Source: BNXB01 sp031548005 (GTDB lineage Bacteria > Bacteroidota > Bacteroidia > Bacteroidales > Azobacteroidaceae). From it: a stretch of DNA of 14,468 nt. The stretch lies in assembly GCA_031548005.1 (NCBI GenBank), contig JAVBRK010000060.1:1-14468 (forward strand). The letters run 5' to 3'. The notes under the pieces were generated by a model. The model saw only the letters and a program-made list of their open reading frames with translations. It searched no databases and had not been told where the DNA came from. How positions within the stretch are numbered: the first letter of the stretch is position 1; the number at the start of each line of letters is the position of its first letter. Shown piece after piece: positions 13,979-14,468 of the stretch. A program made the translations under genes and the position numbers.

Positions 13979-14434
13979 TCACAAGTCAATGATCTCGCCG
14001 GTCAATGTCCCATCGGGCGAATAATGAAAGTCGTACTCCTGATTGCCTTTTTCCACATCCAAAACATAAAATGTTCCTGTATCCTTACGTTCAAACAGAT
14101 CCACATCGTCGATGCGCCAGTCTTTGTAGTCACCAGACAGAAAAGCTGTTTTAACAGCTTCCGGAAGCGCCGCGAACAGGATGTCGCTTTCTGTCTGATA
14201 CCATGCTCCGTTGGAGTCGAACCAGGCTTCTTTTTCCATATTTCCCGACCAGAAATCGACAACATAATACTGTCCTTCTTTTTCCCAACTCACCCGTGTT
14301 GCATCCGGATACATCGCTTCAAATGCACTTTCGACCATCTGATTACCGGATCGGGTCGCATCGTCATCATTGTCACAACCTGTAAAAACCAGGATACCGA
14401 AAACTAATAAGGATATAAAATAATTTACTTTCAT
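13979..14434 (-). CDS. PepSY-like domain lipoprotein
   Basis: From the ATG at 14434 the product is 151 residues. A lipoprotein signal peptide ends in FTGC with lipidated Cys20, followed by an acidic stretch DNDDD typical of Bacteroidota surface-routed lipoproteins. The mature part has two repeats of the PepSY-like fold found in putative beta-lactamase-inhibitor-like proteins: ESAFEAMYPDATRVSWEKEGQYYVVDFW, then a second module from LPEAVKTAF to GNQEYDFHYSPDGTLTGEI. It is usually a periplasmic or surface protein of unknown role, sometimes near two-component systems; none is seen here. An in-frame TTG at 14441-14443 would add three residues (MKV before MKV), but the ATG is preferred. It has its own promoter-like box and terminator. 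Confidence 0.88.
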   Translation of the reverse strand: MKVNYFISLLVFGILVFTGCDNDDDATRSGNQMVESAFEAMYPDATRVSWEKEGQYYVVDFWSGNMEKEAWFDSNGAWYQTESDILFAALPEAVKTAFLSGDYKDWRIDDVDLFERKDTGTFYVLDVEKGNQEYDFHYSPDGTLTGEIIDL

Positions 14435-14456
14435 AACTTTCAAAATATAATAGTTT

Positions 14457-14464
14457 CAAAAATA
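14457..14464 (-). promoter_or_regulatory. -7 box for the PepSY-like lipoprotein gene
   Basis: On the minus strand 14464-14457 reads TATTTTTG, a full TAnnTTTG match, about 19 bases of leader before the ATG at 14434. The -33 element would lie beyond the window edge and cannot be assessed. Confidence 0.4.
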
Positions 14465-14468
14465 AAAC

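Noticed and set aside
1..14468. CRISPR array, tRNA, rRNA, insertion sequence or attachment site
   Set aside because: No regularly spaced repeats, cloverleaf-like segments, transposase or integrase motifs were seen on either strand.

Overview
The window looks like chromosomal DNA of a Bacteroidota bacterium, most likely order Bacteroidales. Three things point there: promoter-like boxes of the TAnnTTTG type 14-33 bases before several starts, weak ribosome-binding sites, and the protein families present (NodT-type RND lipoprotein, PepSY-like lipoprotein, YkgJ cysteine-cluster protein, secreted MORN-repeat protein). No RNA gene, insertion sequence, integrase or CRISPR array is visible. Genus and species cannot be told from this sequence alone.

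Left part (1-4187). The 5' end of a DEAD-box RNA helicase runs off the left edge on the minus strand. A compact plus-strand operon follows: a VOC/PhnB-like protein, a YafY-type HTH-WYL regulator and a stand-alone GyrI-like effector-binding protein. Its promoter sits inside a 9-bp inverted repeat just before the first start codon. Next come a minus-strand YkgJ-family cysteine-cluster protein and a divergent plus-strand DEDDh exonuclease. After these lie a 327-base gap with a possible decayed remnant of a NuoN-like C-terminus, and then a plus-strand SRPBCC/AHSA1 protein.

Middle (4199-9907, minus strand). This is a complete tripartite RND efflux operon transcribed in the order adaptor lipoprotein, AcrB-like permease, NodT-like outer-membrane lipoprotein. 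Permease and outer-membrane genes overlap by ATGA. No regulator gene adjoins it, but an 11-bp perfect inverted repeat with a 44-base spacer lies upstream.

Right part (10081-13894, minus strand). Four tightly spaced genes form one apparent transcription unit, with a promoter-like box at one end and a strong hairpin-plus-U-tract terminator at the other. They encode a membrane protein with a cytoplasmic zinc ribbon and a propeller-like exported domain, a YdjI-type SPFH protein with a C-terminal SHOCT segment, a secreted MORN-repeat protein, and a small two-helix membrane protein. The zinc-ribbon/SPFH pairing recalls the membrane-stress operon ydjFGHI of Bacillus subtilis. This is the best candidate in the window for a poorly described system, plausibly an envelope-associated one. 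A PepSY-like lipoprotein gene with its own promoter-like box and terminator closes the window.
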